Part shown: positions 12,031 through 23,291 of the stretch, piece by piece
Numbering within the stretch: position 1 is the stretch's first letter
How the letters are laid out: every line of letters begins with the position of its first letter
NCBI GenBank assembly: GCA_013396755.1
Contig: VWZF01005173.1
Coordinates: 667,994 to 731,993 of the forward strand
Source: Sclerurus mexicanus
Lineage: Eukaryota > Chordata > Aves > Passeriformes > Furnariidae
Direction: 5' to 3'
DNA: 64,000 bases
Translations under genes and position numbers: made by a program
Notes under the pieces: model-generated
Databases searched by the model: none
Seen by the model: the letters and a program-made list of their open reading frames with translations, nothing else
Told to the model about the DNA's origin: nothing

Positions 12031-12606
12031 GCCCGGCGCTCCCGCCCCACCACCCATGGCGGCGCAGGCCCTGGCACGCCGCGCTCCGCTCCCCCGGCAG
12101 CCCCAGCCCGCAGACGCCACCGGAGACCACAGGCGAGTTTCCACACTTGGCCAGGAAAGAGCCCATAAAGTTAGTGAACATCTTAAAAATTAAGCATCTA
12201 ATGATCCCCGTCGTGCAGCCAAGGGCTGGGTGCCAGCTTGACGCTGGCTCCGCACTGTGCCCTTCCCGGCACGGCAGGCAGCTCGGCACGGCTCTGCGGC
12301 TGAATCCCACGGCGCACGCTCGGGGGTGGGTCTGTGGGGATGGAGCAGGTCCCAGGACATGGGACACTGCCACCAGTTAGATGGCACGGGGACACTGGGG
12401 AGAAGTGCAGAAAACACGGCCTGAGTCCTGACACTCTGGATTGTATCACCAAAGCCCTGCGCTTTTCAACTCCCAGAAACATTTTACTCCCTAAATACCC
12501 ATCTTCAGGTCTTGCTGTCACTGCCTCATGTTCCCTCAGCCACCGAGGGATGGCTCTCTGGGTAAGGTTAGTCTCCTGCACCCCCTGGCTAAAGCCAAGG
12601 GCTTGT

Positions 12607-12673
12607 CCATGGTGCCATCATTTTTGCACCATGGTGCCATCTCCTCTGCACCATGGTGCCATCACCATCACCC
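12607..12673. repeat. 22-bp tandem repeat, three copies
   Basis: CCATGGTGCCAT recurs at 12607, 12629 and 12651 with a variable 10-base remainder (CATTTTTGCA, CTCCTCTGCA, CACCATCACC). No function is evident. Confidence 0.85.
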
Positions 12674-14154
12674 CCATTCAGAGGGACCTGAGGGCCAGGC
12701 TGAGGGCAATTTGTCAGAACATTCCACCCCTCCACACTTTTCTTGCTGTTAAAACACAGCATCTGTGAGTGGACAAAAAATCCTCAGGCTGCTCTGTCTT
12801 GCCATGGAATTGCCCAACCCACAGTATGGGATTTCCTCTCACATGTCCCTGGGCAAAGCCAAGCAGGGCCGTACCCTGTCTCCAGCCCCAGCCCCAGCCC
12901 CCTTCCCCAGCTCTACTCTGGCCATGCTGTGCCCCAAGAAATCCCCCCTGCAGGCATCCAGGCACTGCCCACCACTGCCTACCCACCACAGCCCCACTCC
13001 CAGGGTACCTCCCTGTCTTGGTCCTCCTCTGGAGACTCCTTCCCCAAAGTATTCCTTCTCCTGGCCAGCCTTCCGCCATCCCTGCCCTCTACTGCTCTCC
13101 TGCTGGCCATAAAAATATATAGAATATAGAACATTATTTTATGATGTTCTATAAAAAAAAAACAACAACCTGGAACTAGGAGACACATGCCAAACCTCAG
13201 CAGCACATGCAGGAATGCCTTTGTCCCAGCTGTTGCTGGATTGCCTGAGTTCTTCCCAGCAGAGTTTGAAGGCTTTTCAGGACAGGAACCTTGTTTTCTT
13301 GATTGATTTTTTTCCCTGGCATGAGGCAGCAGTGGTGGCTATAGCTGCACAGAGTCAGTGATGCCATCTGTCCTTTGGGTCCCATCTCCTGAGGTCCTGC
13401 CCAGGGCTCCCCAAACCAGGCACACAGAGAGCATGGACAGTGGTATAGATGGAGCTGGAAAGTGTGAGGAGGGCAAGAGGCAGGGGCTTCCCATTCCCCG
13501 TGAGAATACTGCCTGCAGTTACTCCTTCACCTGTCAGAGCCCTCTCCCTCCTTCCCCAGGGCTCCCTGTGCCCATCTGGGACCCCTCGGCTCTTCCCAGG
13601 GCTTCACTGAGGCACTGGTTCCAGGCAATTTGGGGAACCCATGGGCAGGCAACTGTCTATGTTTCCTATCAGGGCTGATGTTAGACCCATAAATCACCAA
13701 GGATACCACCCCACACCAGAACCCACGGCCCAAGGCACCGGTACCCACAGCCCAAGGTGCCAGCCACTGGTCCTTCCTCATTTCCCTTCCCCTCCTGGGC
13801 TGGTGAAACTTTCCTGAAGCCCTTCAGCCCCAGCTCCATAAACCTCCCGATTCATTCCACAGATATTTCCTGTGCTGGGGCTTTCTGCAGCATCTGCTGG
13901 TTTGAAGTGCTCCATTTATTCGTCCTGGGGGCACCATTACTTTCTGCTTTAGCAGTTCTGCCTGCTCTGAAGTCTCTGCCAGGCTCCATCCACAGGAGAG
14001 AAAATTGGTGAAAGAATAATAATGATGATGGTTATAAGTATATATTTCATTGCGGTGGCCTTTGGTGCACGTGTTCGTCACTGATGAGGAGACCAGAGGG
14101 CGAGGGGGTAATGCTCAGCTCCCAGCAGGCTCCCAACAGCAGATATGTGTCCTC

Positions 14155-14235
14155 ACCCTGCTGCCTTCTGCCTCCTCGCCCTCCTCCTCCTGTCCCTCCT
14201 CTTCTTCCTCGTCCTCCTTCTCCTCCATCCAAGGC
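14155..14235. repeat. C/T-rich low-complexity tract
   Basis: Long CTCCTC/CTTCTTCC-type pyrimidine stretch with few purines. The open frames through it are low-complexity and not coding. Confidence 0.65.
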
Positions 14236-15254
14236 ACTTGTCAGAACATCCCCCTCATCCCCCTGTTTCTTCTCCCCAGAAGGCCTCTGGCAGGTCAGGG
14301 GGACCAGAAGTCTTGACATCTCTGAAGGTGGGATACTGTCAGTCCTGACTGTGGGATATGTCCTGGGCAGGTTGGAGCTGCTCCCGAGCTCATCCATCCA
14401 TTGGGATGGATGGAGAGAACACTTGAGTTGGGAACAGTGGGGAAAGAGCCTTGCAAAGTGGGACATGGTGAGGAGGTGCACAGCTGTGTCTCCTGGCTTC
14501 TGCTTCAGTTTCTCTATGGATTTTTGCTCTTGTCCAGCTGCGTGAAAACACAAATCACCAATAATTTCACCCATAAATGATCCACATCAGCACCAGCAGC
14601 ACATTTCCCCTCTCCTCAGGGGATTATCCAACCAGGGGCTTTTTGAGGGAGTGCAGAGGATCTGTCCCCTTGTTTCACCATCTGTGGATGGTTCCCTTCC
14701 CTTCACATCCTCAGCTGCAGCCACTGCAGCCTGAGGATGCTCCACGCTGCTGTCCCAGCCGTCGAGGCCACTCAAACTCCTCCGCTTCCATTTCCTGCTG
14801 CAGAGAGTTTCAGGTATTTCCTGTAGACACTTTAAAATTCCTTGAGGGCTTCTCCATTTCACCCACAGTGGGATGGCCTGGAAGCAGGATGGCAGGAGCC
14901 GTGAGGAGTGGGGTACCTGGGAAAGCTTTGTACAATCAGCATTCTTTGGCTCATTTTTCCACTGGCCTTTCCACCTGGAGCAGACATCTCTGCCCTGCAG
15001 ATCAGACCAGAGAGTTGTACATGGACCCTCCTGGGTCTGAAAATCAGTAAATGCAATTCCATCTGCAGTGAGGATAACATTACCACTGCCAAATCATCCC
15101 TGCTCCTGGGCTGCAGCTCTGACCAGAAACCATCTGTATGGCAGGGGCTGTACCGGGGACACAGAGACAGCACCAGCCTGTGGTGGGTACTGTTACCTAC
15201 AGATGGAAAGTCATCTCCAAGGTACTTGATCTTCCCTAAACTCCTTTTCTGTAA

Positions 15255-15650
15255 CTCTTCCAGGGGACGTCTGTTAAATCCCTCCAGGGATGGTGACTCC
15301 CCCACTGCCCTGGGGAGCCTCTTCCAGTGCCTCACCACCCTTTTGGGGAAGAAGGTTTCTCTGATATTCAGCCTCAACCTCCCTTAGCACAGACTAAGGC
15401 CATTTCCTCTTGTTCTCCCCCTTGATCCCTGGGAGCAGAGTCCAACTCCCACCTGGCTCCCTCCTCCTGTCAGGCAGTTGCAGATAGCCAAAAGGTCCCC
15501 CCTGAGCCTCCTTTTCTCCAGGCTGAGCCCCCTCCAGCTTCCTCAGCTGCTCCTGCTGCTCCAGCCCTTCTCCAGCTCCATTCCCTTCTCTGGATACGCT
15601 CCCGCCCCTCAATGTCCTTCTTGTCCCTCCAACTCTACATCCTGTAGCCC
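15255..15650 (-). mobile_element. CR1 LINE fragment (antisense)
   Basis: TTAAATCCCTCCAGGGATGG, CCTTTTGGGGAAGAAGGTTTC, AGGCCATTTCCTCTTGTTCT and CTTTTCTCCAGGCTGAGCCC are in CR1 antisense order over about 400 bases. No coding capacity. Confidence 0.85.
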
Positions 15651-16761
15651 AGAAAGGTGAGAGAAAAAGATGGAAATACATCAACCACCAGAGTTTATGC
15701 AAACATAAATGCAAAATCTGGGATTTGTTTTTCTATTTACTGTTAGATTGGCCATAATCCCGTCTGGAGTCTCCTCCTAACTTGGTCAGAGATGGCAGAG
15801 CGCTCCTATCTCCCCAGAGTCACGGCTCCTTCCCAGTCTCCCGTGCTGCTCTGGTGGTGCATCCCAGAGAGAGGAGCAGCTCCCAGCAGAGCGTCCTCAT
15901 GCTTGCCAGCAGAGCCTTCCTAAACACCACAAGATCTGTCTCCAAATGTAAAGAGACATTTCCATGGAAAACCCGCAGCTCGGCTCAAGCAGCAGCTCAG
16001 GAGTGTCAGCTGAAAGGCTGCTTTGGAGCCCAGAGGGTCTCGGCTTCCCTTGTTTGCTCATGAGGAAGTTGGTTCTTATGGCAATTTGTGCTTCAATAAA
16101 CGTGAAATAAAATCCATTCTGCCCTTTCCGAGCTGCCGTCATCCCCATTTCCCTCTGTTTATCACATCATACCCATCGCCGCGGCAACCGCGGCAGCCCA
16201 GGAGGGGATGTTGGTGGCAGGTGGGGCGTGCGCCGGCCCCGCACCCCGAAACAAGATCCCGCTTTCACACGGGTGTCTCCAGTGAGACAGACCAGAGGGA
16301 GGAAGGGAGACTGCGAACACACCCAGGATGGGGGCAGAACAGCTTTGGAAAGGGATGCTCTCGGAACTGGCTGCAGGCAGCACGCACAGGAGTGTGTGTC
16401 CGTGGGATCTGCAGGCGGGGACACCCCTCCCCACGGCCCAGCTCCAGCTCCGGAAGGGACACAAAGAGGAACCCCAGCTCGGAGCGGGGACTCTGGGAGC
16501 AGTCTGATGACCTGGTCCCACTGCAGGTTCCTCTCTGCACCCACTCGTGCCCTCCCACCTCCTCCGCCTGTGCCTCCCCTTCCCGTCACGCTCCCAGTTC
16601 ACCCCTTCGGCCCCGCGGTCGGGAGGCCGTTTCTGGTGGACTCGTTCCCCTTAGTCCCGTATCGGTTCGGATTCAGAGCTCGCTGTCCCTCCGCTCCCCG
16701 GAGAGCCCTCGCACCCCGCCGAGAGCAGCGCGCGGGGCGCCCCCCGCTCCAGGATTCTCGT

Positions 16762-16815
16762 GCATCCCGGAGAGCATCCCGGAGAGCATCCCGGAGAGCA
16801 TCCCGGAGAGATTCC
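16762..16815. repeat. 12-bp minisatellite (GCATCCCGGAGA) with about four copies
   Basis: Copies begin at 16762, 16774, 16786 and 16798, the first four essentially perfect, followed by a diverged half unit. Because the unit is a multiple of three, it gives an open frame repeating HPGE on the plus strand, which explains the long spurious frames here. Confidence 0.9.
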
Positions 16816-16886
16816 CGCAGGACCGACAGCCCGGCCCCAACGCGCCTCCCGCGGTCTCCGCCTGCCCCCGCGCGGCGGCTCCGGGC

Positions 16887-16922
16887 ACGGACCGACCCAC
16901 GGACCGACCCACGGACCGACCC
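16887..16922. repeat. 12-bp minisatellite (ACGGACCGACCC), three copies
   Basis: Three tandem copies at 16887, 16899 and 16911, followed by diverged relatives to about 16975 (CGGGCGGACCCACGGACGG, CACGAACGACCC). The unit differs from the 12-bp repeat 90 bases earlier. Confidence 0.9.
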
Positions 16923-17099
16923 GCACCACGGGCGGACCCACGGACGGCCTCTCACCCACGAACGACCCACAGGTGTGTCCACAGCAGTTTGAGACAGATG
17001 GGGGACACAGGCAGGGAAGAATGATGGGAAGGATCAGAAGGAAATGCTGAACCACTGGGGGAGATTTACTCAAGAGAGAAGACTGAGACTATTCAGAGT

Positions 17100-17285
17100 G
17101 TTGTCAGGCCCTGGCACAGGGTGCCCACAGAAGCTGTGGCTGCCCCATCCCTGGAAGTGTTCAAGGCCAAGTTGGACGGGGCTTGGAACCACCTGGCCTA
17201 GTGGAAGGTGTCCCTGCCCACAGAAGGAATAGATGACCTTTAAGTTCCCTTCCCAACCCGAACTATCCTGTGATTCCATGATTTT
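17100..17285 (+). mobile_element. CR1 LINE 3' end
   Basis: GGCACAGGGTGCCCACAGAA, GGCTGCCCCATCCCTGGAAG, GGCCTAGTGGAAGGTGTCCC then CCCAACCCGAACTATCCTGT and GATTCCATGATT at the tail. Confidence 0.9.
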
Positions 17286-20200
17286 TATTAGATTTTTATT
17301 CAATGATTCCATGGTGAGAGGGGATGTAATCATCTTCAAAGCCATGAGCTTTGGGGCTTGTACCAACAGGGCATCAGTCCGGGTCCTTTACCTTCCGCTA
17401 CTTGTGCCAATAGGGATGGGATGCATCGTATCTGATGGAAATGGGACCTTCTGGAGTGGTCAGAGCCAGCCTCATCTGGGCTGGCCCTGAAGGCAGCTGC
17501 CATCTCTCTGTGGGCACCAGAACATCACTGCCATGTGCCCAGGAAGGACACAAGGATTGTCCAGCAGCCAAGGGAGGGGCTTGAATGCTGAGGTCCCCAG
17601 GGGACCCTTGTGCAAGACTTGAGCTGGCACAGTCAGTGAATGAAGATTAAACAGCCATGGGAAGTTGCCTCACCTCTTATCAGAGCACTGCTCTCCCCTC
17701 CACTGTAGTGACTCATGCTCTGCTGAGCCCTTCCCACCTCATCTGGGATGTGTTACAGCCCTGGACCCCCCTCCCTCTCCCTCCAGATGGGGATTCTTAT
17801 GGAATGTCTGCCTCCTTCTCTCCAGTGTTTCTACTTCTCAGGTGTCCCCTGCCCAGATAACACAGTTGTCCCCTAAGTTGGATTCCTTTGGCTTGCCCCC
17901 AGCTCTAGAGCAGCACTTAAAAGGGGGTGGTCCCCAAAGACTCCCCTTTTTCCAGAAGCTGTCCCTGCCTGCTTCTGCCTGCAGGCCCCAGCTCTCCCTG
18001 CCTGGGTTGGCTGTGGGTCCTGCCCCCGGCCAGCATAACTCTGCCCTGGAAGGGGAAGGAGAAGACATCCAGATTCCAGGGAGTGAGCCCACATCAATTG
18101 GATCCTCATGACGATCTGCCAGCTGACATTTCAGGGGGGATGAGCACGTGCAAGGTTTAATTTATCTGTCTCAGAAGCACACACATCTTTCAGAGCCAGG
18201 GACAGTGGTGACTCGAGGAGGCAGCAGAGCTAAATCAGATGCCAAACACTGATTCCTCCGCACATCCACAGGGACTGACAGCTGGAGGCACTCTCACCAT
18301 CTGTCTTCCCACTGCAGCCCCTGGCGAAGGCAAGCTGCTTTAGCTAACGATAGGGACAGTGAGTGAACAAATGCCTTAATTTCCAGGCCTATGGATTTTC
18401 CATTCAGGGATTTTGGGAACATACTGCACTGGGGGCTCATCCCAGTAACACAGCTCTTGTGCTTTGCTGTGTAACACAGCACTGATGGACCAGCTCCTCC
18501 CCATCCCCTGCCCAGCGCATCCTTCACGCAGGGGTATCTGGGCTTTCTGATCCTCAGAGGAAAAAATGTCTGAAAGATTGGATTTATTACTCTTTGTGTT
18601 CTCGCCCTCATTCCAGGCAAGCTTGGAGACCAAAGGGTTGGCCAGAAACTTGGGACACATGATAAAAGCATTTTCTTTCTGGATAGGACAGATCTTCATG
18701 AAAACGAGTCCAGAATTAATAAAACATCAACCACCAGCCAAGTGTGTTAACTCAGAAGTAACAAGGTCATGATGAATCACCAAGAGTCTAGGACATGGTG
18801 GGGAGAAACCAGCTCAGAAAACCCTGAATGTGAACCTCACTTCTTTCTTCATGACTGAAAGTACTTCAACAGTTTGTATTCCTCTCATTAGAGCTCCATT
18901 GCAAACTCCGGGGAAGTGGGAGGGGGAAACCGCAGGTACCGCAGGAACCAGCCCAGCCCCGGGGGATGCAGGAGCTGAGAGAGTGGATGGGGCATTCGGA
19001 CAGGTCTGGCTTCTGCCCCCCTGGCAAAACCCCCAAGGGGATCCCAGCGCCCTGCCCTGGCTCTGCAGGTACCTGTCCCCACGGCCGGCACTGGGGGTGA
19101 TGCTGCTGGGCCAGATGAGCTGGGAGAGAGGGCTGTGGGCTCTGCCAGCCCAACTCATCCCGGGGAGCTGGAGGAGGAGGTTGGGGGAACATTCCTGCTC
19201 TCCCCAGCTGGTCCCCTCCACAGCAGTGGTTCCCAAAAGGGTTTTTGTTCCTCAGTGGCAGAGCACTCACAAAATGTGGGCAGATCCACATCCCTTTTAG
19301 AAATTCCCACTTCTTGCAGAAGTTTTCCAGGTTACAGGGTCTGGGACTTTAGGAAGCTAGCTCGATGGTGGGGGAACATCCAAGTCATAGTTCTCACACT
19401 GAGAGGGAGCTGTGGTGGGAAAAACCCTTGCCCCCAGCTTTGCATATTAATTTATTATGATTTATAGGCTCCCAAATCTTCATTTGCGAAGCCTAGCCAT
19501 GATGATAGGCTAATCCCATGCCCCTCCCTGCCCTCCTGCACCCATCTGCACTTGAATTACCTTTTTCCACGCAGAGTCTGGCTTAGACCACCCATGGGAG
19601 TGCCAAGGCCTCCTCCTACCCCCAGTCCTCCCTGTCTCAGGGGACGCCCTCCCTCCACACATCACCCAGAGGTGCCACATGTGGCTGGGAGCAAACCCCA
19701 GCTCTGAACATTCCTGTGCTTGAGGGGTTCAGCCTGCAACCCCAACCATGGCCCAGCCAGAGCTGGTCTCTGCTCTTCTATCTCTTCTCACCTGTGGCCC
19801 CGCCACACTCTTCCTCAGTCCTTCCCATGCTCATGGTCTGGCAGGTTTTCCTTATCCCCCTCACCCCAGACCTCTCTTCCTTAGCCCCTGCAGAGTGCAT
19901 AAGCATCTCTCTTTGCACAGGTACCCCAGACATGGTGGCACCTCATCTTCCATCCTCCCTGACCTTCTCCTGCACTGACTTCCATCTCAGTGGCTCTGCT
20001 CCCTGGATCAGCATTCTCACAAGCTCTCCACTGCCAGCTGCTTGGCTCATTTCCCACCTTATTCCCCACCTATACCTGCCTGACAACACTTGCCCTTCAG
20101 TTGTTGCACACCCTCGCCCCCCACACTCCCCACATCAGTGTTTAGCTGTGCCATCAGTGGTGTCAACAAATCCCTCAGGCACTGCCTGCGGCAGGAGCAT

Positions 20201-20379
20201 CCCTAAGGCGGGTGAAAATTCCCAGAGGCTGCGGAACAGAGGGTTCCTGCCCTCGCGCCTCAGAAACCCTCTGCCTTTCCTTCAGAAAAGCCCTCGGGCA
20301 ATCCCAGCACCGTGGCAGTTAATCCAGCTTCTTGGGGGTGAAACCTCACATGGGAGAAGGGATATATCAGCTCTTCCAA

Positions 20380-20620
20380 GCTGCGAGAGACAGCAAGCCT
20401 GTTGGATCAAGGCTTCAAGACATGGCCCATTCAGAGCAGCGATGTTTTATTCAGTGCCAATGTGCAAGTCTCTGAATCCGAAACAATATTGCAACAACTC
20501 TGGTTTACAGTAATGGCAAAGCCAGGCTTAGGCAGGCTGGGAGGGAGCTCATGCAATCCCAGACGGCTCAGATCTCTTGGCATTTCACACTAGAGCAGAG
20601 AATAGTTCTGCAAACAGTGA
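20380..20620. promoter_or_regulatory. Candidate conserved non-coding block
   Basis: Non-repeat DNA with TTTTATTCAGTGCCAATGTG, GAAACAATATTGCAAC (overlapping SOX-like and C/EBP-like half sites) and CACACTAGAGCAGAGAATAG. No exon is recognised. Confidence 0.22.
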
Positions 20621-21689
20621 GCTGAAAAGCGACACACCACCCTCCTTTGTTTTCCCATGCATCAGCTGAATATTTCCTAATTCCTGAAGGGATCTCCCTG
20701 TAATTAACTTCCCGGGAATGTGTGAGCCCCATGGTGCTGGGAGAGCCCTGGCTGCAGAGGTGGATTAGCAGGTCAGTCTGCAGGAAGCTGTGATGGGCTT
20801 TGGGAACTCCCGTCCTCCCTGGCCAAGGCTGGTGCTCCCCTCACCCCGCTGTCTCCCTGCACGCGTGGACACGGATGGGCTGTCGGGAGAGGGCAGGGCC
20901 AGGCACCCCCACGACACTGCCCACCCTGACCCTGCAGGGCTTGTCCCCCAGCAGCTCTAGCAGCTCCCCCACGGGTGTTGTTCAGTCCAGATACACCTTT
21001 TTATTGGATTTTGTTAAATGAAATGTATGATCCCATATTATCTGACCCAGCTCTGAAGTGTTACAGGCCCAGGCAAAGTCTGCTGCCTCAGCTTTCCATT
21101 TCCATGTTTATTTACTGCCTTTCAGATTGCCTGGGCTGCTCAGTGCAGCCTCTGATGAATAAATAACTGATGCCCTCACAGGCCAGATTGATTAGAAGGA
21201 TTTAATTAATGAGCCCAGCTCCCCTTGAGGACTCTCCCAACTAAAACACTGGAACCAGCCAGTGTGTGACAGCGCCAGGACCCATTGATTTACAGGAATA
21301 TGAACAAGGGATCACTTAGTGACTTCATCGATGCCCTAACAAGGACACCCCTGAGGACAGCATAGACTGCCAGGGGTCAGGTCACGGCCAGTTCATCACA
21401 CGGGATTGTTCCCTCCCGTCTGTTTGGCCACACAGTGCCTCCAAACATCCATCTGTCCTCCCCATCCCAGCTGGACCCATGTGGCCAGGGAGACAGAGAG
21501 CCAGAGATGCCAGCTCACTGCCAGTGGGCATTGGGGGTACACAGTACACAGGCACTGGAAACAACAGGGGAAAAGGCAAAACCCTGAGAGGACGCAGTGA
21601 GGGCTGCTCCACACCAAGGCCAGACTTGGAGGAATGCAGGAGAGGGGAAGGGGAGCGGGAGCATGAAGTCCATGCTGGGCAGGGATGGG

Positions 21690-21798
21690 GGGAACTGGGC
21701 TGGAGCAGGGGGAGCTGGGCTGGGATGGGGAGAGCTGGGCTGAGGGAGGGGGAAGCTGGGCTGGGGTGGAGGGAGCTGGGTAGGGGTGGGGGAAGCTG
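21690..21798. repeat. G-rich minisatellite with a 20-21-bp period
   Basis: Five to six diverged units with CTGGG beginning near 21695, 21715, 21735, 21756 and 21776, separated by runs of three to five G. The plus strand has many G-runs and could form G-quadruplexes. Confidence 0.8.
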
Positions 21799-21969
21799 CC
21801 AGGGCCAGCTTGAACTCTGTCTGCTAAAGGCCACCTCTCTAACAGAGACAGACATATGAGAGGGCGATCAGACCAGCTGCCCCCTGCTCCCCAGCTCCCA
21901 GTGCCATGGCAGATGGCAGCCCCCGCATAGACCTTGCCTCGCCAGCCCCCGCAGCATCCCAGAGAAGGT

Positions 21970-22440
21970 GCCGCATGGGTTTATTAATTAGTTCATTAAA
22001 TTATTGCTGAAGTTAACTGAGAACCGAGTGTTCCCCATCCAGCTGCCTCCCAGCCGCCCGTGGCACAGGCAGGAGCTGTTAGGAGGGATTGGGAGCGTGC
22101 AGGTAATGAGCAGCCACAGGGAGCATCCAATGCCAAGTGTGCCATGCCACCTGCCCTCTCCCTGTGCCACCTGCCCTGTTCCCCCTCCGCCTGGCAGAGG
22201 CGGCTGCTGGGTTCATCACAGTGAGGATCGTCAGGTTTTAATTAGTCTCCAACACGATTCCTGTCACAAACACTCTGCTGGGGGTTGTTTGTTTTAATTT
22301 GATCGGGGACAGGCACAGAGAGGGGGAAGGCGGAAGGTAATTAAATTTGACTAAAAATCTTGGAATGCCATTAAAGCTGATATCCTCATTTGCATAATCC
22401 GCTCCCTGCAGCGTCCAAAACTGCCACCAGTTTATTGTGA
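21970..22440. promoter_or_regulatory. Candidate enhancer cluster with TAAT cores and a POU octamer
   Basis: TTTATTAATTAGTTCATTAA at the left end; TTTTAATTAG around 22240, GGTAATTAAATTTG around 22338 and ATTTGCAT, a perfect POU octamer, at 22388-22395 on the right. A GC-rich spacer separates the two AT-rich halves. No repeat family is seen. Confidence 0.33.
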
Positions 22441-23090
22441 CTGGTTTGGCCCCCAAGAGGACGCTGCCCACCCGTGGAACCTGCTGGCACGGCTGAGGGA
22501 GGATGGGAGTGCACAGGGAGAGCGGAAGAAGTCCAGCGGGGAAAGGGAAAAATTCCTGGCTTGCTTTCAGTAATTCAGGGGGCTGCAGGTGAAGTGGTTA
22601 AAGTACCAACAGCTGGGTTGGGTGGGTAAAACATCAGCACCTGGGACACTCCTGTGCTGGAGCCTGCTGAGGGTGGTGCTCCAAAGCCCTCACGAAGTGC
22701 TCCAGAGCAGCCTGGTGTGGGTGCCCGAGTCCCAGCCAGGGGAGCAGTGGCGTGCCATGTCGTGCTCTGGGCAGGACACCAGGAGCAGGGGCAGAGCAGC
22801 AAGACAGACACAGCCAGCAGTGCCTCCACGTCCCATCATTGGGAATGCTGAAGCTCCCAGAGCTGGGGCTTCAGTCCCCTGGACAAAGCCAGCCAAGCAG
22901 CAGGTGAGTGGGATCAGAATTTCTTTCATCATTTTGTGGCTTAGGTAGCAACTTTCGCTCTTTGGTGCTTCTCTTCCCCACCCGTGTTTCCCTGTTTAAC
23001 ATGGAGAAAATGCTGTTTGTGAGTTTCCTGCTTGGCTGTCCACAGAGCAATTGCCTGGTAATTATTTATGTTTGTTGGCAAGTTGGTTCT

Positions 23091-23127
23091 AATGTTTGCT
23101 AGAGGTTTGATTGTTATTGCAAACATT
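23091..23127. repeat. Perfect 9-bp inverted repeat with forkhead-like sites
   Basis: AATGTTTGC at 23091-23099 and GCAAACATT at 23119-23127, spaced by 19 bases. Both arms contain the forkhead core TGTTTGC/GCAAACA, and another TGTTTGTTGGC lies just upstream. Confidence 0.65.
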
Positions 23128-23248
23128 GCTTCTACCTGTGAAGTTAGGGCTGGGGTGCCAGGGACATTTCTGGGAAAAGCAGGTTTTCCAGGAAGGGGCT
23201 GTGCTTTATGGAGATATCACAGACAGAGCTGGAGGTTGTGACACTGTT

Positions 23249-23291
23249 GGGTTTTGGGGTTTTTGGGGTTTTGGTTTTGTTTTTTTTTTTG
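23249..23291. repeat. GGGGTTTT-like G/T tract followed by a T-run
   Basis: GGGTTTTGGGGTTTTTGGGG followed by TTTTGGTTTTG and a run of 11 T. The G-runs could support a G-quadruplex. It resembles telomeric repeats only in composition. Confidence 0.7.

Larger units (their letters stand above)
9831..16189. other. Intergenic DNA, partly CpG-rich, no gene seen
   Basis: Moderate CpG clusters at 9830-10480 and 11990-12320, tandem duplications at 11907 and 12607, an AT-rich stretch at 13100-13165 (AAAATATATAGAATATAGAA), another at 14005-14055, and a CR1 copy at 15255-15650. The overlapping long frames have repeat-like or low-complexity composition. Confidence 0.55.
16190..16985. promoter_or_regulatory. 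Isolated CpG-rich island about 11 kb downstream of STARD8
   Basis: CpG dinucleotides are dense from about 16180 (CCGCGGCAACCGCGG) to 16985, strongest at 16600-16960, in a region with no recognisable exon. It contains two separate 12-bp minisatellites. The long open frames through it are a consequence of GC-rich repeat sequence and show no known domain. It may be the promoter of a non-coding transcript or an orphan CpG island. Confidence 0.5.

Noticed and set aside
16098..16113. AATAAA sites near 16097 and 16107 as a gene end
   Set aside because: No transcript or open frame upstream supports a gene; single AATAAA motifs are common in AT-rich DNA.
16023..17024. 333-codon and overlapping plus-strand frames through the CpG island
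   Set aside because: The length comes from GC-rich sequence and 12-bp repeats that are multiples of three; several overlapping frames on both strands are equally open.
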